Below are positions 54,737 through 63,959 of a DNA stretch of 64,000 nt, one piece after another. How positions within the stretch are numbered: position 1 is the first letter of the stretch; every line of letters begins with the position of its first letter. This stretch comes from Hoeflea ulvae (GTDB lineage: Bacteria > Pseudomonadota > Alphaproteobacteria > Rhizobiales > Rhizobiaceae): NCBI RefSeq assembly GCF_026619435.1, contig NZ_JAOVZQ010000001.1, positions 3,541,501 through 3,605,500 on the forward strand, written 5' to 3'. Both the position numbers and the translations under genes were made by a program. The notes below the pieces were generated by a model. It searched no databases. It worked only from the letters and a program-made list of their open reading frames with translations, and had not been told where the DNA came from.

Positions 54737-55441
54737 ATGCAGCCCAAAGGCAGCAGTCAGGACAAGGCCGGCGGTGCAGACAAGCCTCGCAAACGCCTGT
54801 CCCGCCTAGCCACCGGACAAACACGCAGGAAGCTTCGTGATGAGACAAAGCCAGGATCAGATCGCAAGGCACGCGCCGCCATCCGGCCCTCAGGCAATCA
54901 ATCCATGATCGACCAAGCATTGATCCGCGCGTTTGCGGCCAGCGCCGAATTCGAGAAGTCGGGGGCCATCGTCAATCAGGCGCTGCGCAGTGGAAAGCAG
55001 ACGGCGTTTTTATGCCACAGCCGCAAGGACGCAACACTCGCCCGGGGCCTGCAGGGGTTTCTGCAATCGAAGGGCTGGATGGTCTATATCGACTGGGAGG
55101 GCTCTGCGATGCAGCCGACACCCAGCCCCTTGACCGCCCAGAACACAAGAGAGCGGATCAAGCGGCTTGACTGGTTCGTCTATCTCGCCACTGCGCATTC
55201 GGCCGCCAGCCGCTGGTGCGGCTGGGAGATGGGCTATGCCGACGCGGTCAAACCCGCTGACCGGATCCTGATCATTCCGACCTATGACAGCGACTCAAAA
55301 CCCCATGGCCGGGAATTCATGGATCTCTACCGCCACATCAGCGTGGCGGCGCAGGGCGGCTACGGTGTTTTCGATCCCGTTACCCGGCGCGGACCGCTCC
55401 TGCAAAGGCTGAAGCCGGGCAAGCCGGGGCCTGATGGCTAG
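54737..55441 (+). CDS. Standalone TIR-domain protein
   Basis: A 234-residue protein. The first 56 residues are basic and low-complexity (GADKPRKRLSRLATGQTRRK); translation may instead begin at ATG 54905, giving 178 residues. The rest is a TIR domain: KQTAFLCHSRKDATLARGLQ, then LQSKGWMVYIDWEG, KRLDWFVYLATAHSAASRWC and GWEMGYADAVKPADRILIIP. The W-C-x2-E pattern holds the glutamate used by NAD-cleaving TIRs. No ThsA, SIR2, STING or short Argonaute partner is next to it. A role in defence or NAD signalling is inference. Confidence 0.85.
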   Translation: MQPKGSSQDKAGGADKPRKRLSRLATGQTRRKLRDETKPGSDRKARAAIRPSGNQSMIDQALIRAFAASAEFEKSGAIVNQALRSGKQTAFLCHSRKDATLARGLQGFLQSKGWMVYIDWEGSAMQPTPSPLTAQNTRERIKRLDWFVYLATAHSAASRWCGWEMGYADAVKPADRILIIPTYDSDSKPHGREFMDLYRHISVAAQGGYGVFDPVTRRGPLLQRLKPGKPGPDG

Positions 55442-55546
55442 GGACTCGGCAAGCGCCGGCAGTCTGCCTCTTCCTTGGTGGAAGAGGGAAATCTTTTCCA
55501 AGAACCCAAAAGCGGCCCTGCCCCGTCACCCGGCCAGGACTATCAC

Positions 55547-56239
55547 CTAATCCTCGACAATCCGGTTGAAATCATCCCATTCCAGCGTCTCGCTGGCCGC
55601 TCCGCTGTGCGCAAGCGCGGTACGGTCGAGATTGAGCGCAATGGCCTGGCCAAGGCGTGCCACTTTGACGCCGCGCAGCTTGCGCAGTGGCCCCGCAAGC
55701 AGCGGTGTGAGCCAGGGCCAGACCGCCAGTGTCAGCGCCTGGCTCGCGCCGTAGCGGTTGGTTGGCGTCAGTATCATGCTTGGGTGAAACAGGCTCAGCC
55801 GCGCAAAACCAAGTTCATCGAGCCCGTCTTCCAGTTCGCCCTTGCTGCGCAGATAGAAGGATTTTGACGCGGAATCGGCGCCCACCGAACTCAGCAGTTC
55901 AAAATGCCCGACCCCGGCCTCGCAGCAGGCGCGGCCGAACGCCAGCGGCAGATCCCGGTCGATCTTGAGAAATTGCGCCCGCTCTGCCTTCGATGGCTGG
56001 CCGATGCCAAGCGTGCAGATCGCGTGGCTGTGCCCCGGCAACAGATGCCGGTAGTTTTCGGGATCGGAGACATCGACCACATGGTGGCTGATCCGGTCGT
56101 CGCCCGGTCCCTCATAGCGGCTGCGCCCGAGCAAAGTGATGCCTGCAATACTGTCCATGCCGATCAGCGCCTTGACCACCTCGCCGCCGACGGCGCCGGT
56201 CGCCCCGATCATCACCACCTGGCTGCCATCGGCCATCAT
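55547..56239 (-). CDS. NAD(P)H-binding atypical SDR (HTATIP2-like)
   Basis: A 230-residue Rossmann protein: VVMIGATGAVGGEVVKALIG is the dinucleotide loop; HAICTLGIGQPSKAERAQFL and GHFELLSSVGADSASKSFYL follow the YxxxK region of atypical SDRs, with YLRSKGELEDGLDELGFARL. It resembles HTATIP2/NmrA-like reductases. Substrate unknown; convergent with the TIR gene. Confidence 0.85.
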   Translation of the reverse strand: MMADGSQVVMIGATGAVGGEVVKALIGMDSIAGITLLGRSRYEGPGDDRISHHVVDVSDPENYRHLLPGHSHAICTLGIGQPSKAERAQFLKIDRDLPLAFGRACCEAGVGHFELLSSVGADSASKSFYLRSKGELEDGLDELGFARLSLFHPSMILTPTNRYGASQALTLAVWPWLTPLLAGPLRKLRGVKVARLGQAIALNLDRTALAHSGAASETLEWDDFNRIVED

Positions 56240-56493
56240 GCTCTCCTGTCGATTTTGGGTTGGATGGTTCGCCGTCGCGCGGCAAGTCCTGTGAAACAGT
56301 CATTACTTTGCTTGCCCCACCCTGCCAAGGCCCACGGCCCGGAACCAGCCGACGCCGGGCGCGCAAGGCTTGCGCCGCACCCCCGGGCATTGACCCGCCA
56401 CAGGCCATCCCGTTACATAGGTATATCTGAATATTTTATCCGGATCTTGCGCAGTCCTGCTTGCGAGAACACCGGGCCAATGAGGAGAAAACG

Positions 56494-57105
56494 ATGCCCC
56501 GGATGATAGCTCTTATATCAGCGATGTGGCTGCTGTTTGGATCAGCTGCCGCTTTTGCCGCCGACGACAAGAAGGAAGTCAACATCCGGCCTGACATTGC
56601 CGGCGTCGAGGTGCAGACAGAGGACGGTCCGGTGACCATCGAGCGCATTCAGGACACCGAGCACGAGATCAGCGGCTATTTCGCAAAAACCTCGCGCGCC
56701 TGTCCGCCATTCTGCATTCAGCCGGCACAGGTGGCCGACGGCGTTGCCACCATCGGAGAGCTGGAACTGCTCGACATGCTGGCTGACGAAGCGGCCATCG
56801 TGGTCGACGCCCGCACGGTCGACTGGCATGCCGAGGAAACCATTCCCGGCGCGCTCAACATTCCCTACACCGAAATCGCCGGACGTCTGGATGAGCTCGG
56901 CTGCACCGGCAGCAGCGGCGCCTGGGACTGCAGCAATGCCAGGAATGTGGCGCTCTATTGCAACGGATTGTGGTGCGGCCAGTCCCCCACCGCCATCCGC
57001 GCCATGTTGCGCGAAACCTATCCCGCCGATCGCATCTTCTATTATCGCGGCGGCATGCAGGCCTGGAAGATTCTCGGCCTGACCACGGTCGAAGGCGGGC
57101 TTTAA
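56494..57105 (+). CDS. Periplasmic rhodanese-domain protein
   Basis: A 203-residue exported protein. The signal peptide is MIALISAMWLLFGSAAAFAA. A cysteine pair RACPPFCIQP is near residue 70. The rhodanese domain has LADEAAIVVDARTVDWHAEE, IPGALNIPYTEIAG and the active loop VALYCNGLWCGQSPTAIRAM, which holds a second cysteine after the catalytic one. GAGGAGAAAACG precedes the ATG. A role in periplasmic sulfur transfer or metallo-enzyme maturation is inferred. A terminator follows. Confidence 0.88.
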   Translation: MPRMIALISAMWLLFGSAAAFAADDKKEVNIRPDIAGVEVQTEDGPVTIERIQDTEHEISGYFAKTSRACPPFCIQPAQVADGVATIGELELLDMLADEAAIVVDARTVDWHAEETIPGALNIPYTEIAGRLDELGCTGSSGAWDCSNARNVALYCNGLWCGQSPTAIRAMLRETYPADRIFYYRGGMQAWKILGLTTVEGGL

Positions 57106-57111
57106 AACAGG

Positions 57112-57152
57112 TCGGGCCCAAGTGGAGTGCACTTGAGCCCGAAATTGTTTGT
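57112..57152 (+). terminator. Rho-independent terminator after rhodanese gene
   Basis: TCGGGCCCAAGTG (57112-57124) pairs with CACTTGAGCCCGA (57130-57142), with one mismatch and a 5-base loop, and a T-rich stretch follows. It separates the rhodanese gene from the convergent gcdH. Confidence 0.75.
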
Positions 57153-57175
57153 TTCAAAACCTGACGGCCAAGCCC

Positions 57176-58390
57176 TCAGAAAAACGCCTGAATGCCGGTC
57201 TGTGCCCGACCGAGGATCAGCGCATGCACATCATGCGTGCCCTCATAGGTGTTGACGGTTTCAAGGTTCTGCGCGTGGCGCATGACGTGATATTCGGCCT
57301 GAATGCCGTTGCCGCCATGCATGTCACGCGACATCCGGGCGATATCCAGCGCCTTGCCGCAATTGTTGCGCTTCATGATCGAAATCATCTCCGGCGCGAA
57401 CCGACCCTCGTCCATCAGCCGGCCGACGCGAAGCGAGCCCTGAAGGCCGAGTGCGATTTCGGTCTGCATGTCGGCAAGCTTCTTCTGGAACAGCTGGGTG
57501 CCGGCCAGCGGCTTGCCGAACTGGTGCCGGTCAAGACCATATTGACGCGCCCGGTGCCAGCAATCCTCAGCCGCGCCCATCACGCCCCAGGAAATGCCGT
57601 AGCGCGCCCGGTTGAGACAGCCGAACGGACCCTTGAGGCCCGAGACATTCGGCAGGATAGCATCCTCGGAGACTTCGACATTCTCCATGACGATCTCACC
57701 GGTGATCGAAGCGCGCAAGCTCAGCTTGCCGCCGATCTTCGGCGCCGACAGGCCCGTCATGCCCTTTTCCAGCACGAAGCCGCGGATCTGGTTGTCATGG
57801 GCTTCCGACTTGGCCCAGACCACGAAGACATCGGCGATCGGCGAATTCGAGATCCACATTTTCGAGCCGTTGAGCACATAGCCGCCATCGGTCTTCCTGG
57901 CGCGGGTCTTCATGCCGCCCGGATCGGACCCGGCATCCGGCTCGGTCAGGCCGAAACAGCCGACCCACTCGCCGCTGGCGAGCTTCGGCAGATATTTTTG
58001 CCGCTGCTCTTCGCTGCCATAGGCCTGGATCGGGTACATCACCAGCGACGACTGAACGCTCATCATCGAACGGTAGCCCGAATCGACGCGCTCGACTTCG
58101 CGCGCCACCAACCCGTAGGAGACGTAACCAGCTTCCGCACCGCCATATTGTTCAGGAACGGTGACACCAAGCAGACCCGCTGCCCCCATTTCCGAGAAGA
58201 TGTCGCGGTCGGTGGTCTCGTTGAGATAGGCGTCGGTCACCCGCGGTGCCAGCTTGTCGGCGGCAAAGGCGGCCGCAGCGTCCGAGATCATCCGTTCTTC
58301 CTCGGTCAGCTGATCGGTGATCAGGAACGGGTCATCCCATTGGAACGAGGATTTCGAGGACTTGGTCGAAACGGCGGGGGACACGGACAT
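57176..58390 (-). CDS. gcdH: Glutaryl-CoA dehydrogenase
   Basis: A 404-residue acyl-CoA dehydrogenase of the GcdH group: [20 protein letters not shown] at the N-terminus, [20 protein letters not shown] for FAD/substrate, and [20 protein letters not shown], the catalytic-glutamate segment specific to glutaryl-CoA dehydrogenases. It oxidises and decarboxylates glutaryl-CoA to crotonyl-CoA (lysine/tryptophan breakdown). The start at 58390 has GGAG 9 bases upstream. Confidence 0.94.
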   Translation of the reverse strand: MSVSPAVSTKSSKSSFQWDDPFLITDQLTEEERMISDAAAAFAADKLAPRVTDAYLNETTDRDIFSEMGAAGLLGVTVPEQYGGAEAGYVSYGLVAREVERVDSGYRSMMSVQSSLVMYPIQAYGSEEQRQKYLPKLASGEWVGCFGLTEPDAGSDPGGMKTRARKTDGGYVLNGSKMWISNSPIADVFVVWAKSEAHDNQIRGFVLEKGMTGLSAPKIGGKLSLRASITGEIVMENVEVSEDAILPNVSGLKGPFGCLNRARYGISWGVMGAAEDCWHRARQYGLDRHQFGKPLAGTQLFQKKLADMQTEIALGLQGSLRVGRLMDEGRFAPEMISIMKRNNCGKALDIARMSRDMHGGNGIQAEYHVMRHAQNLETVNTYEGTHDVHALILGRAQTGIQAFF

Positions 58391-58618
58391 CGCTAAAAAC
58401 TCCAGTTTGATCCAGAAGGGCAGCATTACCCTTTGTCTGCAGCCAGCGCCACATTCAATCGAATGCGCAAATGACGCAGCATCATGGCGAAGCGGCGCTG
58501 TCGCGGCAGCTCATCGGGGCGGATGCGACACGCACCGGCGGCAAAGGCCGCCATGCGGTTTCCTTATCATGGATTGCCGGAGATACTATAGGCTTAAAAT
58601 ATTTTTCAGACACATCGG

Positions 58619-59062
58619 TCAGGCGGTCGCGACGACATCCCACAGGGCGATCAATTCCCGCCGGTCGCCATCCACCAACGGCGCCACCAGCCGCGCCAGC
58701 GTCACGCACTGGCCGTCATGCTTCCACGAGGTGGTCTCGTAATAATTGGGAACGCCGCTCGCAAGCGTCTCCTCGAATGCGCCCATCACCCGCTTCTTGC
58801 TGTGCTCCGGCACGAAATCCGTCAAGGGCCGGTCCTTGACCGGTGTCATGAACGGCCAGCGTTCGGCAATCGCCACATCATCCAGCACAAGCGTTTCTTT
58901 CGGCCCTTCGAGCCGGATGCGCACCAGCAGCGGATAATCGCTGCTCAGCGTCGCCACATCGAAGTCTGCGGCAGAAGGCATGTCGCCATCGGCCTTCTGG
59001 TGCCAGAGCGTCAGAAAGGCACGGATCCGCTCCGGCGCGCTGTCGGGCAGTTCGAAACTCAT
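58619..59062 (-). CDS. PAS-domain protein (PAS_5-like)
   Basis: A 147-residue protein with a single PAS-type domain: ERIRAFLTLWHQKADGDMPS, then WPFMTPVKDRPLTDFVPEHS and VPNYYETTSWKHDGQCVTLA with LVAPLVDGDRRELIALWDVV. This compact version is frequent in Alphaproteobacteria and has no output domain. It is divergent from the AraC gene, with 137 bp between the starts. Signal unknown. Confidence 0.82.
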   Translation of the reverse strand: MSFELPDSAPERIRAFLTLWHQKADGDMPSAADFDVATLSSDYPLLVRIRLEGPKETLVLDDVAIAERWPFMTPVKDRPLTDFVPEHSKKRVMGAFEETLASGVPNYYETTSWKHDGQCVTLARLVAPLVDGDRRELIALWDVVATA

Positions 59063-59199
59063 GGGCGAGATATGGCTGTTCACGAAAAACTGATCCACTG
59101 AGATGGGAATTCCGTATCTAGAATACATTCGAACTCGACACCGTCATCTGTTTGACGTTTACTTTTCATGCCATTATTTTAACACTGGACGCCATAGCG

Positions 59200-60228
59200 A
59201 TGTTTACGACCCTTGCAGACCAGTTTGAAGTGACGGCCGGTCTCGCCTCCGGGATCAGCCTTTACGGCACCAGCCAGGGTCTGGATGTCGACCCGATTGC
59301 CCGCGCCTGCGGGCTTGATCCGGACCGGTTCAGCCTCATCAATGAACGCATCAGCCTCAACCGCCTGTGCCGCTATCTCGAGGCCCTGGCGCTGATTTCC
59401 GGCGACGATGTTTTCGGCCTCAAATCCATTGCATCCTTCCAGAAAGGCTCGTCCGGACCCTTCGGCTACGGCCTGATGAATGCGCCGACCGTGCGCGACT
59501 TCCTGATGTTCTTCGGGCGCAACATGCAAAAGGTCAGCGAGACCCGGATCTGCACGCTGGAGATCGGCGCCCGCTCCGCCCATTTCGAATGGACCTACTC
59601 GCCGCTGATCCTGCACCGGGGCCAATATGTCGACATGGGCGCGGCCCAGGGCTTCATCCATCTGCGCGCGCTGCTTGGTGACGACATCAACAAGGTGCGG
59701 CTGGAGCTGGAGCGCTCGAAACCGGTAAATACCAGCCTGCACAAGCAGTTACTGACCCAGAACCTGACTTTCAACGCCCCCATCAACACCATGATCCTGC
59801 CCGCGGAATTCCTTGATCGGGTCAATCCCAATGCCGACCCGCAGCTGTTTGCGATGATGAGCCAGCAGATGGACGAGATACCGCTGCGCCACACCGACGC
59901 CAGCGATCCGCTGGTGGCGATCCGGCTTCACGTCGCCGAAAACCTGTCCTTTAACACCCCCACTCTGGCCAGCGAAGCCCAGCGTCTGGGCATGAGCCCG
60001 CGCACCTTGCAACGGCGCCTCAACGACGCCGGTACCAGCATGCAGGCCATCATTGACGAGTGCCGCAGGGAGATGGCCAAGCGGCTGCTTCTGGAGACAT
60101 CGCACACCCTCTCCAGCATCGGCTACAAGCTCGGCTTTTCCGCGCCCGCCGCCTTTACCCGCTCCGCCATCCGCTGGTTCGACATGACGCCCAGCCAGTA
60201 CCGGCAGGACCACGCCAAATCCGCGTGA
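59200..60228 (+). CDS. AraC-family regulator (OruR/ArgR-like)
   Basis: A 342-residue regulator with an N-terminal arabinose-binding-like domain (ISLNRLCRYLEALALISGDD; GSSGPFGYGLMNAPTVRDFL) and a C-terminal double helix-turn-helix (LASEAQRLGMSPRTLQRRLN, RLLLETSHTLSSIGYKLGFS, FTRSAIRWFDMTPSQYRQDH). Effector unknown. It may control the divergent PAS gene. Confidence 0.9.
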   Translation: MFTTLADQFEVTAGLASGISLYGTSQGLDVDPIARACGLDPDRFSLINERISLNRLCRYLEALALISGDDVFGLKSIASFQKGSSGPFGYGLMNAPTVRDFLMFFGRNMQKVSETRICTLEIGARSAHFEWTYSPLILHRGQYVDMGAAQGFIHLRALLGDDINKVRLELERSKPVNTSLHKQLLTQNLTFNAPINTMILPAEFLDRVNPNADPQLFAMMSQQMDEIPLRHTDASDPLVAIRLHVAENLSFNTPTLASEAQRLGMSPRTLQRRLNDAGTSMQAIIDECRREMAKRLLLETSHTLSSIGYKLGFSAPAAFTRSAIRWFDMTPSQYRQDHAKSA

Positions 60229-60454
60229 CGGCCCGGCCCGACGGCCACCTGCCCTCCGCATCGAGATAAATCAGGTAAATTGATTTAAGGCCGATTTTTT
60301 GGCGCGCAGCGTGAATGTGCTCGCGCCAAAGCAGGTGCATAAGATCTCCAGCATTTAAGACATGACTGATGGTTGCCGCGACGGGCTGTTTGGTTCGCCG
60401 CGTTTTTTCGCTCAAATCTGCGGACCGGGCGATCCCGAGGAGGATGACACGATA

Positions 60455-60691
60455 ATGGATCTCGGAAATGAAGGAGGGTTTCACCCGTTGACACGTACAG
60501 AGATGAAATGCCTGCGCCGCTGCGCAGAAGGCCGCACCGACACCCAGATCGGTGCAGAGATGGAACTGACCGCCGGTGAGGTGAAGTCGGTTCTCTCGGT
60601 TATCATGATGAAACTGCGCGTTCCCAACCGCATGGCCGGCATGGCCAAGGCGGCCCGCCTGGGACTGCTGGAACTGCAACAAACCCATTGA
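60455..60691 (+). CDS. Small LuxR-type HTH protein
   Basis: A 78-residue protein that is almost only the LuxR/GerE helix-turn-helix: LTRTEMKCLRRCAEGRTDTQ, then IGAEMELTAGEVKSVLSVIM and MKLRVPNRMAGMAKAARLG. No receiver or autoinducer domain is present. The ATG at 60455 has GAGGAGG 11 bases upstream; an upstream start would add 31 unconserved residues. Function unknown. Confidence 0.8.
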   Translation: MDLGNEGGFHPLTRTEMKCLRRCAEGRTDTQIGAEMELTAGEVKSVLSVIMMKLRVPNRMAGMAKAARLGLLELQQTH

Positions 60692-60845
60692 GCACTTCGG
60701 GTGGCCCGCTTGAGCGTCACCTGAAACAGGATTTCCCGGCTTGGCAGCCGCCCGCGTTTGAAACAACCGCAGCCCTGCCCCGGACCGAAGAACTGCAGCC
60801 CAGCCACCTCGGGGCGGGGACGGGCTTGAGGCGCAGTTTTTCCAA

Positions 60846-60883
60846 GGCGTCAGCCGGAGCCATGCGGGGTTCCGGCTGACGCC
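60846..60883. terminator. 13-bp perfect hairpin between convergent genes
   Basis: GGCGTCAGCCGGA (60846-60858) and TCCGGCTGACGCC (60871-60883) form a strong stem with a 12-base loop. No T-run follows on either strand, so it may be a bidirectional transcript end or a small repeat. It lies between the LuxR-HTH gene and the D-lyxose isomerase gene. Confidence 0.5.
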
Positions 60884-60919
60884 GCCTCCCAAGACATTTT
60901 TGCCTGAAACCGGAGCGCT

Positions 60920-61606
60920 TTAGAGCCAGGTGTCGTAATCCGACACCAGCAGATGGCTGGGCTTTTCGTCCTCGATGATGGTCGAAAACCGGCCGATCGG
61001 CTCGCGGAAGACGTTATCCGTCAGATCGTCATTGACGGTCGAGACCTCGCCGATCAGCACGTCGCTGCCTTCTCCCCAGAAGGCATGCCAGACGCCGGGC
61101 AGCAGCGTGACGCTCTCGCCGGGATCGAGCTTGAGCAGCTCACCGGGAGCAAATGTCCGGACCACGCCGTCGGTGTGCACCGAAACCGATGCATCCGGAT
61201 CGACCGACCCGTCCGGCGCCGAGGCAAACAGTTCCAGCACCAGCTTGCCGCCGCCGCGGTTGATGATGTCCTCGGCCTTGATATTGTGCCGGTGCATCGG
61301 CGAGACCTGATCCTTGCGCGAGATCATGATCTTCTCGGCATACAGCATGCCCTTGCCCTCGGAGAGGTCGGTGGCCGAGCCATTGCGGACGGTGAACAGG
61401 AACAGGCCGAGATCCTCGAAATTGCCCTGGCCGTAATCGGTGATGTCCCAGCCCAGCCGGTTGGCGCGGATGCTGCTGGCGTCCGTTGCCGTGCGGATGC
61501 GCAGCTCCTTCGGGCTCCAATAGGCAAAGGGCGGCATCACATATCCGAAGGATCGGATGAATTTGTCACTCTCTTCCAGGATCTCGTTGATCTGGCTGCG
61601 TTCCAT
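60920..61606 (-). CDS. D-lyxose ketol-isomerase
   Basis: A 228-residue cupin enzyme: RSFGYVMPPFAYWSPKELRI, GWDITDYGQGNFEDLGLFLF, the metal-binding VSPMHRHNIKAEDIINRGGG and LLPGVWHAFWGEGSDVLIGE. Length and motifs match the E. coli O157-type D-lyxose isomerase. It interconverts D-lyxose and D-xylulose and often acts on mannose. GGAGG precedes the start. Divergent from a MarR regulator. Confidence 0.88.
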   Translation of the reverse strand: MERSQINEILEESDKFIRSFGYVMPPFAYWSPKELRIRTATDASSIRANRLGWDITDYGQGNFEDLGLFLFTVRNGSATDLSEGKGMLYAEKIMISRKDQVSPMHRHNIKAEDIINRGGGKLVLELFASAPDGSVDPDASVSVHTDGVVRTFAPGELLKLDPGESVTLLPGVWHAFWGEGSDVLIGEVSTVNDDLTDNVFREPIGRFSTIIEDEKPSHLLVSDYDTWL

Positions 61607-61737
61607 GGCACCCTCCGGCCGAAGCCACGTTCTGTCAATTGTCGTGAAAGATTTAAGGCCTTGGCCGCCGCGTGGCAATTGAAACCATGCCGTTTCGGCG
61701 CTATGTCCGCAAAGTTACAAACGCAACGATCCCGGAC

Positions 61738-62220
61738 ATGCCCATGCCTCCCCATCGCGACAAACCGGCTGATGAGCTTGCGCCCGACGTGCTGGCGCTG
61801 GAGAGTTTCCTGCCCTACCGGCTGGCACGCGCTGCCGAAACCGTCAGCCGCCAGTTCGCAGCGCTGTATCGCGAGCGCCACGGCATGACCCGGCCGGAAT
61901 GGCGGACCCTGGCCACCATCGGCCAGTTCAACCGGATCACGGCCACGGATATCGGCGCCCATTCCTCCATGCACAAGACCAAGGTCAGCCGGGCCATCCG
62001 CTCGCTGGAAGACCGCAAATGGATCACCCGCCAGGCCGATGCCACCGATCGCCGGGTCGAGCATATCGAATTGACCCGCGAGGGCCGTCATCGCTATCGC
62101 GATCTTGTCGCGCTGGCCAGAACCTATGAGGCCAAGCTCATCGACATGCTTGGCGACGACGGAGCGAGCCGGCTCGAGGCCGGCATCACCGCCGTCGAGA
62201 ACAGGCTCCTCCGCCCCTGA
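61738..62220 (+). CDS. MarR-family regulator
   Basis: A winged-helix regulator of about 160 residues: LPYRLARAAETVSRQFAALY, RHGMTRPEWRTLATIGQFNR, then the recognition part HSSMHKTKVSRAIRSLEDRK and wing ADATDRRVEHIELTREGRHR. GTG 61672 or ATG 61687 could add up to 22 residues; ATG 61738 is chosen by family length. Likely linked to the divergent D-lyxose isomerase by position. Confidence 0.87.
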   Translation: MPMPPHRDKPADELAPDVLALESFLPYRLARAAETVSRQFAALYRERHGMTRPEWRTLATIGQFNRITATDIGAHSSMHKTKVSRAIRSLEDRKWITRQADATDRRVEHIELTREGRHRYRDLVALARTYEAKLIDMLGDDGASRLEAGITAVENRLLRP

Positions 62221-62253
62221 CACCCCGGCCGTTGCTGCCGGCCGGAATGCTGC

Positions 62254-63666
62254 TCAGCTGCCCCAGGGTCCGTGGTGTTCGCCCTCGGCGTCGAGCCGGG
62301 CAAAACCATGCGCGCCGAAGAAATCGCGCTGCGCCTGGATAAGGTTGGCAGTGCCGCGGGCGCGCCGGTAGGTGTCGAAATAGGCCAGCGCGCTGGCCAG
62401 TGCCGGCACCGGCATGCCGTTCATCGCCGATTCGGCCACGATCCGCCGCAGGCTGGCGTCGGTATCCCTGATCATCGCAGAAAACGCCGGTGTCAGCGCG
62501 AGATTGGCCACGTCGGGATCATTGGTAAAGGCGGTGGCGATCTCGTCGAGGAAACGCGACCGGATGATGCAGCCGGCGCGCCAGATCCGGGCAATTGTGG
62601 CCATCGGCAGGTTCCATTTGAACTCAGCTGACGCCGCGGCCATCACCGCAAAGCCCTGCGCGTAAGCCGCAACCTTGCCGGCCAGCAGCGCCTTTTCGAG
62701 ATCCTTGATCACCGCCTGCCCCTCGCGCCGGTCGTGCTGCGCAGGAAGCCCGAACTCGGCCTGCGCCAGGGCGCGCTGCTCCCGCATCGCCGAGAGGCTG
62801 CGCGCAGCCACCGCCGCCTCGATCGCCGTTGCCGGAACGCCCATCATCTGGCTTTCGATCACCGACCAGCGGCCGGTGCCCTTCTGGCCCGCGGCATCGA
62901 CAATGATGTCGGCGATCGGCCGTCCGGTGTGGGCGTCCTGAACCATCAGCACTTCGGCGGTGATGTCGATCAGATAGGAATCGAGCGGTCCGGTCGACCA
63001 GGCCGAAAACACCGCGGCAATCGTCGGCGCATCCATACCGAGATGATCGCGCATCACGCCATAGACTTCGGCGATCATCTGCATGTCGGCATATTCGATG
63101 CCGTTGTGAATGGTCTTGACGAAATGTCCGGCGCCGTTCTCGCCGAGCCACGCGGCACAGGCTTCGCCCTCGAACTTGGCCGAGATCGCCGTCAGCACCG
63201 GCTCGACCCGCTTCCAGGCGTCCTCGGCGCCGCCGACCATGATTGACGGCCCGTGGCGCGCGCCCTCTTCGCCACCTGACACGCCCATGCCGATAAAGGT
63301 GAGGCCCGAGCCTTCAAGATCGGTGAAGCGGCGCATGGTGTCGCGGAAATTGGCATTGCCGGCGTCAATGATGATGTCGTTGGCTGCCAGCAACGGCTTC
63401 AGCGCCGCAATCTGCGCGTCGACCGGCTCACCGGCCTTGACCATGATGATGACCGGACGCGGTGGCCGGATCGCGGCAACGAAATCTTCCAGCGTGGCGC
63501 AGGCGGTCACCTTGTCGGACAATTCGCCCGCCGAGGCCGCGAACTCGTCCGTCCGCGCCGTGGTGCGGTTGTAGACGGCAACGTGATAGCCATTGTCCGC
63601 AATATTGAGCGCAAGATTGGCGCCCATGACGCCCAGCCCGATAACACCAATTTCCGCTTCAGCCAT
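62254..63666 (-). CDS. gnd: 6-phosphogluconate dehydrogenase (decarboxylating)
   Basis: A 470-residue enzyme of the pentose phosphate pathway: EIGVIGLGVMGANLALNIAD is the NADP loop, FIGMGVSGGEEGARHGPSIM and AGHFVKTIHNGIEYADMQMI hold the active-site lysine and histidine-asparagine, and the C-terminal tail HGFARLDAEGEHHGPWGS is complete. It converts 6-phosphogluconate to ribulose 5-phosphate and CO2. Length is standard. Confidence 0.96.
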   Translation of the reverse strand: MAEAEIGVIGLGVMGANLALNIADNGYHVAVYNRTTARTDEFAASAGELSDKVTACATLEDFVAAIRPPRPVIIMVKAGEPVDAQIAALKPLLAANDIIIDAGNANFRDTMRRFTDLEGSGLTFIGMGVSGGEEGARHGPSIMVGGAEDAWKRVEPVLTAISAKFEGEACAAWLGENGAGHFVKTIHNGIEYADMQMIAEVYGVMRDHLGMDAPTIAAVFSAWSTGPLDSYLIDITAEVLMVQDAHTGRPIADIIVDAAGQKGTGRWSVIESQMMGVPATAIEAAVAARSLSAMREQRALAQAEFGLPAQHDRREGQAVIKDLEKALLAGKVAAYAQGFAVMAAASAEFKWNLPMATIARIWRAGCIIRSRFLDEIATAFTNDPDVANLALTPAFSAMIRDTDASLRRIVAESAMNGMPVPALASALAYFDTYRRARGTANLIQAQRDFFGAHGFARLDAEGEHHGPWGS

Positions 63667-63800
63667 TTCCGGTCTCCCCCTACGGCGCTTTCATCAGATC
63701 ACCTTGTGACCGATGCCGGCGCGAGCGGCAAGCCTCCGCGGCGATCAACTGTGGGGATGCGCGCCGATTTTTCCAGGCGCCGGAATGCGAGGAACCGGGT

Positions 63801-63959
63801 TCAGTCCTGCTCGGGCTTGTCGTCACCATCATCGAGAATGCGCCAGGCTGCCCCTTCAAGATCGTCATACTGGCCGGATTTCATCGACCACAGGAATGCC
63901 GCCAGGCCCAGGGCTCCCAGAAGCAGGGCAATCGGAATCAGGAAAATCAGCGTGTTCAT
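63801..63959 (-). CDS. ccoS: cbb3 oxidase maturation protein CcoS
   Basis: A 52-residue protein: MNTLIFLIPIALLLGALGLA is one membrane helix, then AAFLWSMKSGQYDDLEGAAW and RILDDGDD, the CcoS signature. CcoS is needed to insert haem and copper into cbb3-type cytochrome oxidase. Its ATG overlaps the stop of the upstream gene (ATGA). Confidence 0.92.
   Translation of the reverse strand: MNTLIFLIPIALLLGALGLAAFLWSMKSGQYDDLEGAAWRILDDGDDKPEQD

Noticed and set aside
54737..56239. Thoeris-type defence pair with the TIR gene
   Set aside because: The neighbouring NAD(P)H-binding gene is an atypical SDR on the other strand, not a ThsA-like SIR2/SLOG protein.
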